NCBI RefSeq assembly: GCF_003205515.1
Contig: NZ_KZ826481.1
Location: forward strand, 538,660 to 602,659
Length of the DNA stretch: 64,000 nt
Direction of reading: 5' to 3'
DNA from: Litorivita pollutaquae
Lineage (GTDB): Bacteria > Pseudomonadota > Alphaproteobacteria > Rhodobacterales > Rhodobacteraceae
The translations under genes and the position numbers were made by a program. The first letter of the stretch is position 1. Each line of letters begins with the position of its first letter. The notes beneath the pieces are model-generated. The model was given only the letters and a program-made list of their open reading frames with translations. It was not told where the DNA came from and ran no database searches. This document shows, in pieces, positions 54,322-63,577 of the stretch.

Positions 54322-56493
54322 TCAGGCGACATCGGGTGCCAATGTGTTTGGCGCATCCAGTCCGGCAAGTCCGGCCATCTTGCGCGCCGGATCGCGCAAC
54401 CGCTGCACGGCGGCCACATCGCTTTCGGCCTCAAGCGCCGATGTCACGCGGTGCAGATGTTCTGCATCGCGCAATTCCACATCCATCACCAGACGATAAA
54501 AATCAGGCTTGCGGTCGGCAAAGTTCAAATCGGAGATATTGGCCTTTTGCTCGCCAATCAACGTGCAAATCCGGCCCAATACACCGGCGTCATTGCCAAT
54601 CGTCAAATCAAGCGACACATCATAGACGGACGGGTGTTTGCCCGAATGCCAATGCAGATCCATCCAGCGATCCACTTGATCCTCAAAACTCGAAAGCGTT
54701 TCACAATCGATGGCATGCACCACAACGCCATGACCGCGATAGGTGATGCCAACGATCCGCTCGCCCGGAAGCGGTTGGCAACATTTGGCGCGGGTGAAGC
54801 TTTGCCCGTCCGAGAGGCCGATCACCGCACGTTCCTCACTGATCTCGTCGGTGTCATCGTGTTGCAATTCGGGATAAACGGCGCGCACCACCTCACGGGC
54901 GGTAAGTTCGGCGCTGCCCAAACGAGCCAGAATTTCGCGGCGGCTCTCGATACGCAGGGTGCGCGCAGCCGCCTCAAGCGCCTTGTCCGTGGCCCGTTTT
55001 CCCACATGCTCAAAAGCCGAGCGCGCCAATTCACGGCCCAATTTGATAAAGCGCTCGCGGTCAAGCTCGCGCAGGGCGCGGCGAATATGGCTGCGGGCCT
55101 TGCCGGTGGTGGCAATTTCGAGCCATGTGGCCTGTGGCACCTGGCCTTCGGCGGTGATGACCTCGACCGATTGGCCGTTTTTGATCCGGGTCCAAAGCGG
55201 CACACGCATGCCGTCGATCTTTGCCCCGACACAGGCATTCCCGATCCGGGTATGGATCGAATATGCGAAATCAATCGGTGTCGCGCCTTTGGGCAATTTG
55301 ACCACCTCCCCCTTGGGGGTAAAGCAGAACACCTTATCCGAATACATCTCGAGCTTCACCGCTTCGAGGAATTCGTCATGATCCTCTTCGCTGCCCATTT
55401 GTTCCGTCAGGCGCGCAATCCATTTCGCCGGATCGACCGCAAAAGGGTTCTGCGTGCGCACGCCGTCCCGATACGACCAATGCGCCGCAACACCGGTTTC
55501 GGCCACGTCATGCATTTGCCGCGTGCGGATTTGCGCCTCAACCCGTTTGCCATCGCGGCCCGACACGGTGGTGTGGATCGAACGATAGCCATTGGTTTTC
55601 GGTTGGCTGATGTAGTCTTTGAACCGCCCCGGCACCGCGCGCCAACGTTGATGGATTGCGCCCAGCACGCGGTAACAATCTTCTTCGGATCGGGTGATGA
55701 TGCGAAATCCGTAGATGTCGGACAAACGCGAAAACCCCTGGTTCTTTTCCTGCATCTTGCGCCAGATCGAATATGGTTTTTTGGCCCGTCCGAACACATC
55801 GGCCTCGATCCCTTTCGCGTCCAGCTCTTTGCGCATATCGGCGGTGATCCGTTCGATCACATCGCCGCTTTCACGTTGCAAGGTCACGAACCGGCGCATA
55901 ATCGACAGCCGGCCTTCGGGATTCAGAACCTTAAAGCTGAGGTCTTCAAGCTCTTCGCGCATCCATTGCATGCCCATGCGGCCGGCCAGTGGCGCGAAAA
56001 TTTCCATCGTCTCGCGGGCTTTTTGTGCCTGTTTTTCGGGGCGCATGAAATCAATCGTGCGCATATTGTGCAAACGGTCCGCGAGTTTGACGAGAATGAC
56101 CCGTAGGTCTTTGCTCATCGCCATGAAAAGCTTGCGAAAGTTTTCGGCCTGTTTGGTTTCCGACGAGCTGAGCTGTAGATTGGTCAACTTGGTCACGCCA
56201 TCGACCAATTCGGCGACCTCGGTGCCGAAACGCGCTTCGACCTCGGCGTAGCTGGCTTTGGTGTCTTCGATCGTGTCGTGCAGCAATGCAGTGATGATCG
56301 TCGCATCATCCAAACGTTGCTGGGTCAGGATCGCGGCAACGGCAACAGGATGGATAAAATACGGATCGCCCGAATGCCGCGTTTGGCCCTCGTGCATTTC
56401 GGCGCCGTAATCATAGGCCTCGCGGATCAAGGCCTCGTTGGTTTTGGGATTATAATTGCGAACCAGCGCGATCAGGTCATCTGCGGCAATCAT
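54322..56493 (-). CDS. rsh: Bifunctional (p)ppGpp synthetase/hydrolase (RelA/SpoT)
   Basis: This 723-residue Rsh enzyme makes and degrades (p)ppGpp in the stringent response. In order: hydrolase HD domain (RHSGDPYFIHPVAVAAIL, ALLHDTIEDTKASYAEVEAR), synthetase domain (IYGFRIITRSEEDCYRVLGA, SQPKTNGYRSIHTT), TGS domain (PKGATPIDFAYSIHTRIGNA), the RIVGITYRGHGVVVHAIDCE zinc-finger-like region and a C-terminal ACT domain. The length matches SpoT/Rsh of alphaproteobacteria. rpoZ is just upstream, as usual. Confidence 0.97.
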   Translation of the reverse strand: MIAADDLIALVRNYNPKTNEALIREAYDYGAEMHEGQTRHSGDPYFIHPVAVAAILTQQRLDDATIITALLHDTIEDTKASYAEVEARFGTEVAELVDGVTKLTNLQLSSSETKQAENFRKLFMAMSKDLRVILVKLADRLHNMRTIDFMRPEKQAQKARETMEIFAPLAGRMGMQWMREELEDLSFKVLNPEGRLSIMRRFVTLQRESGDVIERITADMRKELDAKGIEADVFGRAKKPYSIWRKMQEKNQGFSRLSDIYGFRIITRSEEDCYRVLGAIHQRWRAVPGRFKDYISQPKTNGYRSIHTTVSGRDGKRVEAQIRTRQMHDVAETGVAAHWSYRDGVRTQNPFAVDPAKWIARLTEQMGSEEDHDEFLEAVKLEMYSDKVFCFTPKGEVVKLPKGATPIDFAYSIHTRIGNACVGAKIDGMRVPLWTRIKNGQSVEVITAEGQVPQATWLEIATTGKARSHIRRALRELDRERFIKLGRELARSAFEHVGKRATDKALEAAARTLRIESRREILARLGSAELTAREVVRAVYPELQHDDTDEISEERAVIGLSDGQSFTRAKCCQPLPGERIVGITYRGHGVVVHAIDCETLSSFEDQVDRWMDLHWHSGKHPSVYDVSLDLTIGNDAGVLGRICTLIGEQKANISDLNFADRKPDFYRLVMDVELRDAEHLHRVTSALEAESDVAAVQRLRDPARKMAGLAGLDAPNTLAPDVA

Positions 56494-56589
56494 AGGGTCC
56501 GCGTCCTTGAGAGGTTAAAGCAGCGAGGATCAGCGCGGCGGATGTCACCGCACCAGTGGTGGGGCCGCGCCAACGCGGCCCGTCGAAAA

Positions 56590-56943
56590 TCACCCCTGCC
56601 CTTGCGCTTCCATCAAGGCGCGCAACAATTTCTCTTCGCTCATGTCGTCTTCGGCCGGCTTGTCGGCTTCGGCCCCCATCAGAAGAGCCATCGAATCATC
56701 TTCGGGTTCATCGACTTCGATCTGGTTCTGGTTGCTTTCGATCAGGCGCTCGCGCAGCTCATCGGCAGATTGCGTTTCCTCGGCGATCTCACGCAGAGCA
56801 ACAACAGGGTTTTTATCGTTGTCACGGTCCACTGTAAGCGCCCCGCCGGCGGCGATTTCGCGCGCACGGTGAGAGGCCAACATGACCAGTTCAAACCGGT
56901 TGGGAACTTTATCGACGCAATCTTCGACGGTAACGCGGGCCAT
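56590..56943 (-). CDS. rpoZ: RNA polymerase omega subunit
   Basis: This 117-residue omega subunit binds the beta-prime subunit and helps assembly and the response to ppGpp. It begins [20 protein letters not shown], followed by [20 protein letters not shown], and [20 protein letters not shown], all canonical, then an acidic tail. The ATG at 56943 is the standard start. It is 96 bp upstream of rsh and probably starts the long minus-strand series. Confidence 0.97.
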   Translation of the reverse strand: MARVTVEDCVDKVPNRFELVMLASHRAREIAAGGALTVDRDNDKNPVVALREIAEETQSADELRERLIESNQNQIEVDEPEDDSMALLMGAEADKPAEDDMSEEKLLRALMEAQGQG

Positions 56944-57186
56944 GGAGCACTCCGGAGCAATAGGGCTAGAAAGCGGTTATTTAGGCGCGAACGCCCATAA
57001 AGACAAGCGCAAAATGCCCGAGCAGCCCCCAGTGCACGTGGGCGTGAACCGCCGCGCAGCTCTGCCGGCGGATAATTGCCTAAAGAGTTTGCCCAATCCG
57101 CGGGTTCTGTCAGGGCGTATCAGGATCGGGATATCATGGCCGAACCCTCCGGCCTGCACGACGACTGGGCCTAGATGAATACGGGA

Positions 57187-57226
57187 ACTATGCGGATCAC
57201 AACTAAACTATACGGATCACCACTAA
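57187..57226. repeat. Two tandem 20-bp repeats beside the folK stop
   Basis: ACTATGCGGATCACAACTAA at 57187-57206 and ACTATACGGATCACCACTAA at 57207-57226 are adjacent, differing at two positions. They end 5 bp from the folK stop. No T-run is present and no family is recognised. Confidence 0.6.
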
Positions 57227-57230
57227 GGGG

Positions 57231-57809
57231 TCACCATTGCTTCTGCGCCGGACGCACCTCGGCGCGCTGCGCCTCCGGCAGAGCTGCGCAAAGTTCTGCG
57301 GCTGTCTTGCCAAACACCGGGTGGCGCCATTGCGGAGCGATCTCATTCAACGGCACCAAGACAAACCCACGCTCGGTCATCCGTGGATGCGGCAAAATCA
57401 GCTGCTCTGGAGCAATCCGCATTTGCGCCTCCAACGGCAGCTCATACCACGCCTGAAATTCATCCATATTCGGGTAAATCGAGTCACCCATGGCCAACAA
57501 ATCAAGATCCAACGTGCGCCCGGACCAACGTTTTGACGCCGTCCTGCGCACTCTTCCAAGAGCTGCCTCGACGTCATGTAGGACCAAAAGAAGGTCCTTT
57601 GCGCTCAATCTTGTGGCGACTAGGACAACAGCATTGACGTAATCTGGGCCGGCCCCGGCAGGGAAGCAAGGTGTGTCATAGAGGGGGCTCTTGGCGCGAA
57701 TTTCTATATTGTTTTGAACTAATTGGTTTAGTGCCGCCGAAAGCGTTGCTCCGGGATCCCCTACAACCGAAGGCAGATTTCCGCCAAGTGCCACGAGAAA
57801 TTCTTGCAC
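57231..57809 (-). CDS. folK: 2-amino-4-hydroxy-6-hydroxymethyldihydropteridine pyrophosphokinase
   Basis: FolK transfers pyrophosphate to the pterin in folate synthesis. The 192-residue product has EFLVALGGNLPSVVGDPGAT, the loop VRRTASKRWSGRTLDLDLLA with the metal-binding Asp pair, and a final LPHPRMTERGFVLVPLNEIA. The start is a GTG with the signature directly after it. It is divergent from the NYN-domain gene. Confidence 0.95.
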   Translation of the reverse strand: MQEFLVALGGNLPSVVGDPGATLSAALNQLVQNNIEIRAKSPLYDTPCFPAGAGPDYVNAVVLVATRLSAKDLLLVLHDVEAALGRVRRTASKRWSGRTLDLDLLAMGDSIYPNMDEFQAWYELPLEAQMRIAPEQLILPHPRMTERGFVLVPLNEIAPQWRHPVFGKTAAELCAALPEAQRAEVRPAQKQW

Positions 57810-57958
57810 AGTTCACGTTCCCCTCTATCGTAAAGGATATTCATGCACCCCTTGCGAGAGGGGGGCAATGCAACTAATTTCCCACTTCCGTTTTGCTTGC
57901 CACCACTCACACCCACTCACGACAACCTGAGCAAAGCGACATTTTGGAAGGATTTTTG

Positions 57959-58537
57959 ATGTTTTACAAGGACGAACGGCTGGCGCTGTTCATTGATGGC
58001 GCGAACCTTTACGCGGCTGCCAAATCCCTCGGCTTCGACATCGACTACAAATTGCTGCGTTCGGAATTTATGCGTCGCGGCAAGCTGTTACGCGCGTTCT
58101 ACTACACGGCTCTTTTGGAGAACGATGAATATTCTCCGATCCGCCCGCTTGTGGACTGGCTCAACTATAACGGTTTCACCATGGTTACCAAACCAGCCAA
58201 AGAGTATACTGACTCGATGGGGCGCCGCAAAGTCAAAGGCAATATGGATATCGAGCTGGCCGTAAATGCGATGGAACTTGCGCCACATGTCGATCATATC
58301 GTGCTGTTTTCCGGCGATGGGGATTTCCGTCCGCTGGTCGAAAGCCTGCAACGGCAGGGCGTGCGCGTATCGGTGGTCTCGACCATCCGCAGCCAACCAC
58401 CGATGATCGCCGATGAATTGCGCCGTCAGGCTGACAATTTTATCGAACTTGAAGATCTCAAGGACGTGATTGGCCGCCCGCCGCGCGAACCGATGGCCGA
58501 CGCGCCCGCGCGGGACTATGAGCAGAGCGACAGCTAA
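57959..58537 (+). CDS. NYN-domain protein (LabA/DUF88 family)
   Basis: This 192-residue protein of the NYN/PIN-like nuclease fold has the catalytic-type aspartates ERLALFIDGANLYAAAKSLG, the central GNMDIELAVNAMELA, and DHIVLFSGDGDFRPLVESLQ. Family members (LabA, TIGR00288 type) are predicted metal-dependent RNases, and LabA is linked to circadian output in cyanobacteria, but the bacterial function is mostly unproven. The ATG at 57959 has GGAAGG upstream and starts at the domain. A hairpin terminator follows. Confidence 0.88.
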   Translation: MFYKDERLALFIDGANLYAAAKSLGFDIDYKLLRSEFMRRGKLLRAFYYTALLENDEYSPIRPLVDWLNYNGFTMVTKPAKEYTDSMGRRKVKGNMDIELAVNAMELAPHVDHIVLFSGDGDFRPLVESLQRQGVRVSVVSTIRSQPPMIADELRRQADNFIELEDLKDVIGRPPREPMADAPARDYEQSDS

Positions 58538-58562
58538 GCTCGCAGCATTGACGAAAAACCAG

Positions 58563-58589
58563 CCGGCGCGGGAAACTGCGCCGGTTTTG
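58563..58589 (+). terminator. Intrinsic terminator of the NYN gene
   Basis: CCGGCGC pairs with GCGCCGG around an 8-nt loop and is followed by TTTT, 25 bp after the stop. Confidence 0.8.
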
Positions 58590-58690
58590 CTTATCTCTTC
58601 CTGAAAACCCACGCCGTCGCCCCTCCCCATCTGGACGGCACCGGCTATGTGGCCTAGGTCTGGTGCATATCTCGCACCCCTCGGAGAGCC

Positions 58691-59644
58691 ATGATGCCGA
58701 AGCCCGCCCTAACCCTTTATCTAGCCGCGCCACGCGGATTTTGCGCCGGTGTGGACCGCGCGATTAAAATCGTCGAGATGGCGTTGCAAAAATGGGGCGC
58801 GCCGGTCTATGTGCGCCACGAAATCGTGCATAATAAATTTGTGGTCGATAGCCTGCGTGATCTGGGCGCGGTCTTCGTCGAAGAATTGGACGAATGCCCC
58901 GATGACCGGCCGGTGATTTTCTCAGCCCATGGCGTGCCCAAAGCCGTCCCTGCCGAGGCCGCGCGGCGCGAAATGGTCTATGTCGATGCCACCTGCCCCC
59001 TTGTGAGCAAGGTCCATATCGAAGCGGAACGCCACCACGCCGCCGGATTGCAAATGGTCATGATCGGCCATGAGGGCCACCCCGAAACCATCGGCACCAT
59101 GGGGCAATTGCCCGATGGCGAAGTCTTGCTGGTCGAAACCCCGGACGATGTCGCGCACTTGACCGTGCGCGACCCCGAACGCCTTGCGTTCATTACGCAA
59201 ACCACGCTTTCGGTGGATGACACGGTGGATATCATTGCCGCGCTCAAATCACGGTTCCCCACCATAATTGGCCCGCATAAAGAAGACATCTGCTACGCCA
59301 CCACCAACCGCCAGGCCGCCGTCAAAGCCATCGCGGCGGATATCGACGCGCTTTTGGTGATCGGCGCACCGAATTCGTCCAATTCCAAACGGCTTGTCGA
59401 GGTTGGCCGCGCCAATGGATGCGCCTATGCACAATTGGTGCAACGGGCAGAGAACATTGATTGGCGCGCCCTGGGAGCGATCACATCGGTGGGCATCACG
59501 GCAGGAGCCTCCGCGCCGGAGCTATTGGTCGATGAGGTTCTCGATGCGTTCAAAGACCGGTTTGACGTGCGCATAGAACTGGTTGAAACGGCACAAGAAA
59601 ACGTCGAATTCAAAGTGCCTCGCGTGCTGCGCGTGCCCGCGTAA
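58691..59644 (+). CDS. ispH: 4-hydroxy-3-methylbut-2-enyl diphosphate reductase
   Basis: IspH (LytB) is the Fe-S enzyme that makes IPP and DMAPP in the last step of the MEP pathway. The 317-residue product has the cluster cysteines in [25 protein letters not shown] and [14 protein letters not shown], and the HGVPKAVP and [14 protein letters not shown] motifs. Two adjacent ATG codons at 58691 and 58694 leave the start open by one residue; GGAG lies upstream. It is followed by rnhA 32 bp later. Confidence 0.97.
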   Translation: MMPKPALTLYLAAPRGFCAGVDRAIKIVEMALQKWGAPVYVRHEIVHNKFVVDSLRDLGAVFVEELDECPDDRPVIFSAHGVPKAVPAEAARREMVYVDATCPLVSKVHIEAERHHAAGLQMVMIGHEGHPETIGTMGQLPDGEVLLVETPDDVAHLTVRDPERLAFITQTTLSVDDTVDIIAALKSRFPTIIGPHKEDICYATTNRQAAVKAIAADIDALLVIGAPNSSNSKRLVEVGRANGCAYAQLVQRAENIDWRALGAITSVGITAGASAPELLVDEVLDAFKDRFDVRIELVETAQENVEFKVPRVLRVPA

Positions 59645-59676
59645 TCCCTCATCGTTTCCCCTTAGAAAGACCCGAC

Positions 59677-60129
59677 ATGACCAAGCTTTACGCCTATACC
59701 GATGGTGCCTGTTCCGGCAATCCCGGCCCCGGAGGATGGGGCGCATTGCTTCAGGCCAAGGATGGTGAGCTGGTCGTCAAGGAACGCGAACTCAAGGGCG
59801 GTGAGGCCAACACCACCAACAACCGGATGGAGCTTTTGGCCGCGATCCACGCGCTTGAAGCCTTGGAAAAGCCCAGCGTCATCACCGTGGTCACCGACAG
59901 CGCCTATGTCAAAAACGGGGTCACCGGATGGATCCACGGATGGAAGCGCAACGGGTGGAAAACCGCAAACCGCAAGCCGGTCAAAAATGTCGAACTGTGG
60001 CAACGGATCGACGAGGCGCAAGCGCGCCATACGGTGACATGGGAATGGGTCAAAGGCCATGCGGGACATCCCGAGAACGAGCGCGCCGATGAATTGGCAC
60101 GCGCGGGGATGGCGCCGTTTAAATCCTGA
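59677..60129 (+). CDS. rnhA: Ribonuclease HI
   Basis: RNase HI degrades RNA in RNA-DNA hybrids. The 150-residue product has the catalytic acidic set: [54 protein letters not shown] and the final [11 protein letters not shown]. The length is standard. It follows ispH closely and converges on the GlsB-type genes. Confidence 0.97.
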   Translation: MTKLYAYTDGACSGNPGPGGWGALLQAKDGELVVKERELKGGEANTTNNRMELLAAIHALEALEKPSVITVVTDSAYVKNGVTGWIHGWKRNGWKTANRKPVKNVELWQRIDEAQARHTVTWEWVKGHAGHPENERADELARAGMAPFKS

Positions 60130-60141
60130 AACACTGGCGTG

Positions 60142-60384
60142 TTAACGGCGCTTCCCATAGGTTTTCCATAGCCAGATCAGGGCGACCGATCCCAAGATTG
60201 CCCCTACAAGGCCGGCCAACATTCCCATCACTGTGATCAAAGCCCGCAAGACCAACCCGCCAATCAAAGCGCCTGCCATGCCGATGACGATCGTGGTGAC
60301 GATATCGGTTTCCATGCGCATGATCCGCGTGGCAATGAACCCTGCGGCCGCCCCGATGATCAGGAGTAGTATTGCTCCACCCAT
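60142..60384 (-). CDS. GlsB/YeaQ/YmgE-type small membrane protein, paralogue A
   Basis: This 80-residue, three-helix membrane protein has the transglycosylase-associated/GlsB pattern: GAILLLIIGAAAGFIATRIM, VIGMAGALIGGLVLRAL and a third helix LVGAILGSVALIWLW. It is often stress-induced with unknown function. AAAGGAGACGAC precedes the ATG, a strong site. A second GlsB-like gene lies 34 bp upstream on the same strand; the two are divergent in sequence. Confidence 0.85.
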   Translation of the reverse strand: MGGAILLLIIGAAAGFIATRIMRMETDIVTTIVIGMAGALIGGLVLRALITVMGMLAGLVGAILGSVALIWLWKTYGKRR

Positions 60385-60418
60385 AAGTCGTCTCCTTTAA
60401 ATTCCCGGCAAACCCCGG

Positions 60419-60661
60419 TCACTTCCGGCCCCTGAAATGTGTTGGAACGATGATCAGCGCCCCGATGGAGGACAAGATCGCATCGACCCCCGCCGTTCCG
60501 AACGACAGGCCGAACATCAGCCGCACAAAATAGAACAAGAACGCCCCACCAATGCAGATAATGATCGATTGCAAAATACCGTTGCGGGTAAATCCGGACC
60601 GTTCGGATAGATATCCGACGATGCCCGCAATCACCACCGTGCCGATCATCGAGAGGAACAT
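60419..60661 (-). CDS. GlsB/YeaQ-like small membrane protein, paralogue B
   Basis: This 80-residue membrane protein has VVIAGIVGYLSERSGFTRNG and LQSIIICIGGAFLFYFVRLM, similar in size and topology to GlsB/YeaQ proteins but more divergent. The ATG at 60661 follows AAGGAGACGGCG, similar to the ribosome site of its neighbour. The longer frame upstream reaches into fmt and is rejected. It sits between fmt and paralogue A. Confidence 0.75.
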   Translation of the reverse strand: MFLSMIGTVVIAGIVGYLSERSGFTRNGILQSIIICIGGAFLFYFVRLMFGLSFGTAGVDAILSSIGALIIVPTHFRGRK

Positions 60662-60689
60662 CGCCGTCTCCTTCAGGTTGGGATTGATG

Positions 60690-61619
60690 TCAAAGCCGTT
60701 GCCCCTTGGTCCAGGCCGTGCCGCGTAAAAACTCATCTGCATCCTGCGCGGCCTTGCCGGCCCGTTGCAAGCGCAAAACCTCGACCGCGCCACGGCCACA
60801 GGCCACAATCAGCCGCCCTTCGGTGGCGCCTTCCAACACGTCGCCCGGCGCGCTCTGCCCGGTATCAAGCCCCTCGGCAAGGCGGGACGCCAACAATTTA
60901 AACCGCGCGCCATTCACCTCACAGTAGGCACCGGGAAAAGGCGAAAGCCCGCGAATTTTTGCATCAATATCCAGCGCATCATCAGACCAATCCAGGCGTG
61001 CCTCGGATTTGTCGATCTTGGCGGCATAGGTAACACCCGCCGCCGCTTGCGGTGTGGGGGACAGACTGTCCAATGTTTTCAACGCCTCAACGATCGCCTG
61101 CGCCCCGAGTTCCGACAGCCGGTCATGCAATTGCGCGGTGGTTTCTTGGGCGCCGATCGGAGTTTCGCGGCGCAGCAGAACCGGACCCGTGTCCAATCCC
61201 GCCTCCATCTGCATGATGCACACACCGGTGGCCTCATCACGGGCCATGATCGCGCGGTGAATGGGGGCCGCGCCGCGCCACCGCGGCAAAAGCGAAGCAT
61301 GGATATTCAGACACCCGCGCGCTGGCGCGTCGAGCAAGGCTTGCGGTAAAATCAACCCGTAGGCGACGACCACCGCGATATCGGCGTTCAAATCGGCAAA
61401 GGCCTCGACCTCGGCCGGATCTTTGAAATTCAACGGATGGCGCACTTCGATCCCGATTTCGGCGGCGCGGGCATGCACCGGCGTCGGGCGGTCTTTCTTG
61501 CCGCGCCCAGCGGGGCGGGGTGGCTGGCAATAAACTGCGGCGATCTGATGCTCCTCGGCGACAAGCGCGTCCAGAACCGGCACCGAAAACTCCGGTGTGC
61601 CCATGAAGATGATCCGCAT
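60690..61619 (-). CDS. fmt: Methionyl-tRNA formyltransferase
   Basis: Fmt formylates initiator Met-tRNA. The 309-residue protein has [20 protein letters not shown], the [20 protein letters not shown] catalytic signature and [20 protein letters not shown], then the C-terminal beta-barrel domain. It follows the third deformylase gene by about 10 bp, so formylation and deformylation genes share a transcript. Confidence 0.97.
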   Translation of the reverse strand: MRIIFMGTPEFSVPVLDALVAEEHQIAAVYCQPPRPAGRGKKDRPTPVHARAAEIGIEVRHPLNFKDPAEVEAFADLNADIAVVVAYGLILPQALLDAPARGCLNIHASLLPRWRGAAPIHRAIMARDEATGVCIMQMEAGLDTGPVLLRRETPIGAQETTAQLHDRLSELGAQAIVEALKTLDSLSPTPQAAAGVTYAAKIDKSEARLDWSDDALDIDAKIRGLSPFPGAYCEVNGARFKLLASRLAEGLDTGQSAPGDVLEGATEGRLIVACGRGAVEVLRLQRAGKAAQDADEFLRGTAWTKGQRL

Positions 61620-61628
61620 ATCCGCCCC

Positions 61629-62126
61629 CTACCCGCGCAATTTCCTGGCCCGGCGCAAAAGCATGTCACGGCGGGTTTTGGTCAACCGATCAAAATACAT
61701 CTTGCCTGCCAGATGATCGATTTGATGTTGCACCGAGGTGGCCCAAAGCCCGACAAAATCGCGCTCTTCCATCTCGCCCTCGGCGTTGAGGTATTCCACC
61801 GTCACCGCGCGGGGCCGTGCGACCAAGGCAGAAACACCTTTGAGGTTCGGGCTGGCCTCTTCATGGGGACGCAATTGCACCGAAGCATGCAACACTTTGG
61901 GGTTGGCCATGCGGATCGCCTCGCCGCGCGCGTCGGATGCGTCCACAACCGCGAGCGCCAATAAATACCCGATTTGCGGCGCCGCCAAACCGACCCCCGG
62001 CATCGCCTCCATCGTGTCGATCATGTCGGTCCATATGGCGCGGATCTCGTCGGTCACACGATCAACGGGCACAGCCGGTGTACGCAGAATTTTGTTCGGA
62101 TAGGGCAAGCAGGTCCGCGGCGCCAT
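61629..62126 (-). CDS. Peptide-deformylase-like protein lacking catalytic motif residues
   Basis: This 165-residue protein has the deformylase fold and the first motif intact (GVGLAAPQIGYLLAL). At motif II, where the family has EGCLS with the metal-binding Cys, it reads EEASPNLKGVSAL, so the Cys is lost. Motif III, normally HExDH, reads QHQIDHLAGKMYFDRL, so the catalytic Glu is replaced by Gln. It is therefore probably not a working deformylase. It may be a regulatory or ribosome-binding paralogue. It follows two motif-complete deformylases and precedes fmt. Confidence 0.9.
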   Translation of the reverse strand: MAPRTCLPYPNKILRTPAVPVDRVTDEIRAIWTDMIDTMEAMPGVGLAAPQIGYLLALAVVDASDARGEAIRMANPKVLHASVQLRPHEEASPNLKGVSALVARPRAVTVEYLNAEGEMEERDFVGLWATSVQHQIDHLAGKMYFDRLTKTRRDMLLRRARKLRG

Positions 62127-62131
62127 GTGGA

Positions 62132-62809
62132 TTACTCCTCGGCTTTGGGCAGGAATGTAGGGGTCGGTGCAGCCAAAAGAGGCGCATTCGAAACCGTGTA
62201 AACCGCTTCGATCTTCTCGCGGCGGGCCGCGTCCAGCCGATCAAATGTGACCAACCCATCAAGGTGGTCCAATTCATGTTGGGCGCAGCGGGCTTCAAAG
62301 CCGGTCAACCGGCGCACCACATGCACACCATCCAGATCGGTATAGGCAAGCGTGATCTCGTCAGGACGGCTAACAGGGGCCGAAACGCCGGGGATCGACA
62401 GGCATCCTTCCTCCATCACCGACACCGCGCGGGAGGCGTCGAGCACTTCGGGATTGAGGCAAACGACGGGAGAATAAGCCCCCTCTTTCCATGTGCAATC
62501 CATCACAAAGATCCGTGTCAGCACACCGACCTGCGGCGCAGCCAATCCGCGCCCTTCGGCGGCATACATGGTATGCAGCATGCCAAGCGCCAAGGCGACA
62601 ACACCGTCGGGCGCGCGTTCGCCGGCTGTCAATTCCGCCGCCTCGCAACGCTTTGACAACCTTGCATCGGGCCATTTCAACACCGGCAGCGGCGCGGTGC
62701 CGCCCTGTTTGCGCAGCCCGTCCAGCATCCGCATCACATCGGCCAGAACATGCGGGCGGGCGGCCTCGGCTTTGGCGCTTTCGGCCTCGGTGTTGTTGTC
62801 CTCGCGCAT
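62132..62809 (-). CDS. def: Peptide deformylase, N-terminally extended
   Basis: This 225-residue deformylase removes the formyl group from nascent proteins. It has a 40-residue N-terminal extension, then LPVLKWPDARLSKRCEAAE, motif I GRGLAAPQVGVLTRI, motif II EEGCLSIPGVSAP and motif III QHELDHLDG, all intact, so it is probably active. It lies between the two other paralogues, 3 bp after the first and about 5 bp before the third. Confidence 0.95.
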   Translation of the reverse strand: MREDNNTEAESAKAEAARPHVLADVMRMLDGLRKQGGTAPLPVLKWPDARLSKRCEAAELTAGERAPDGVVALALGMLHTMYAAEGRGLAAPQVGVLTRIFVMDCTWKEGAYSPVVCLNPEVLDASRAVSVMEEGCLSIPGVSAPVSRPDEITLAYTDLDGVHVVRRLTGFEARCAQHELDHLDGLVTFDRLDAARREKIEAVYTVSNAPLLAAPTPTFLPKAEE

Positions 62810-62812
62810 TGC

Positions 62813-63340
62813 TCAGGCCCGCGTGCGTTCGCGTTTGAGCTTGACCATTTTTCGGGTGATCATCTGACGCTTGAGCGGTTTGAGGTAGTCGATGAACAAT
62901 TTCCCGTCGAGGTGGTCGATCTCGTGCTGGACACAGGTCGCCCATAAGCCGTCAAAATCGCGCTCTTGCGGGTTGCCATCCATGTCGATCCACCTCACGC
63001 GCACCTCTTTGGGACGGGTGACTTCGGCATATTGTTCGGGAATCGACAGGCAGCCTTCCTCGTAGACATTCGTCTCCTCCGATGCGCTGAGCACTTCGGG
63101 ATTGAACATCACCATAGGTTCGGGCGCTTCGCCTTGCGCTTTGACGCAATCGAGCGTGATGAGCCGCTCCATCACGCCGACCTGCGGTGCAGCAAGGCCA
63201 ATGCCCGGCGCGTCATACATGGTTTCGAGCATATCTTTGGCCAGCTTGCGCCGTGCATCGGACAAATCGTCGACGGGGGCGCAATGCTTTTTCAAGCGCG
63301 GATCGGGGTGTATCAAAATTGGCCGTATCATGCGCTTCAT
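62813..63340 (-). CDS. def: Peptide deformylase, standard form
   Basis: This is a 175-residue deformylase with motif I GIGLAAPQVGVMERL, motif II EEGCLSIPEQYAEV and motif III QHEIDHLDGKLFIDYL, all intact. The N-terminus RPILIHPDPRLKKHCAPVDD is the usual one. ATG 63340 or ATG 63331 could both start it. It is first in the series of three deformylases and fmt. Confidence 0.96.
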   Translation of the reverse strand: MKRMIRPILIHPDPRLKKHCAPVDDLSDARRKLAKDMLETMYDAPGIGLAAPQVGVMERLITLDCVKAQGEAPEPMVMFNPEVLSASEETNVYEEGCLSIPEQYAEVTRPKEVRVRWIDMDGNPQERDFDGLWATCVQHEIDHLDGKLFIDYLKPLKRQMITRKMVKLKRERTRA

Positions 63341-63577
63341 TTAGGCGATGCGAGCGGCGCATGCAACGGGCGCGGTATCTGCAAGACACCGGGGAAACGG
63401 CACAGATGCCGATGATACCAGGGTTTGCGCGCATAACGCGCCTGCTCAAGCCTGCGGCAAGGCGCATGCACGGCAGCAGAAAGTGCGCGCGCCGTAGTCT
63501 CCGGCCTTGCGCCTCTGTCCGGTTGCGGTAGGTTTTCGAAAGACGGCATTGGCCGCACGGCATCGAAAGGACAGATC

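Noticed and set aside
54451-56106. 551-codon plus-strand frame opposite rsh
   Set aside because: It is antisense to a fully recognised Rsh protein and has no family features.
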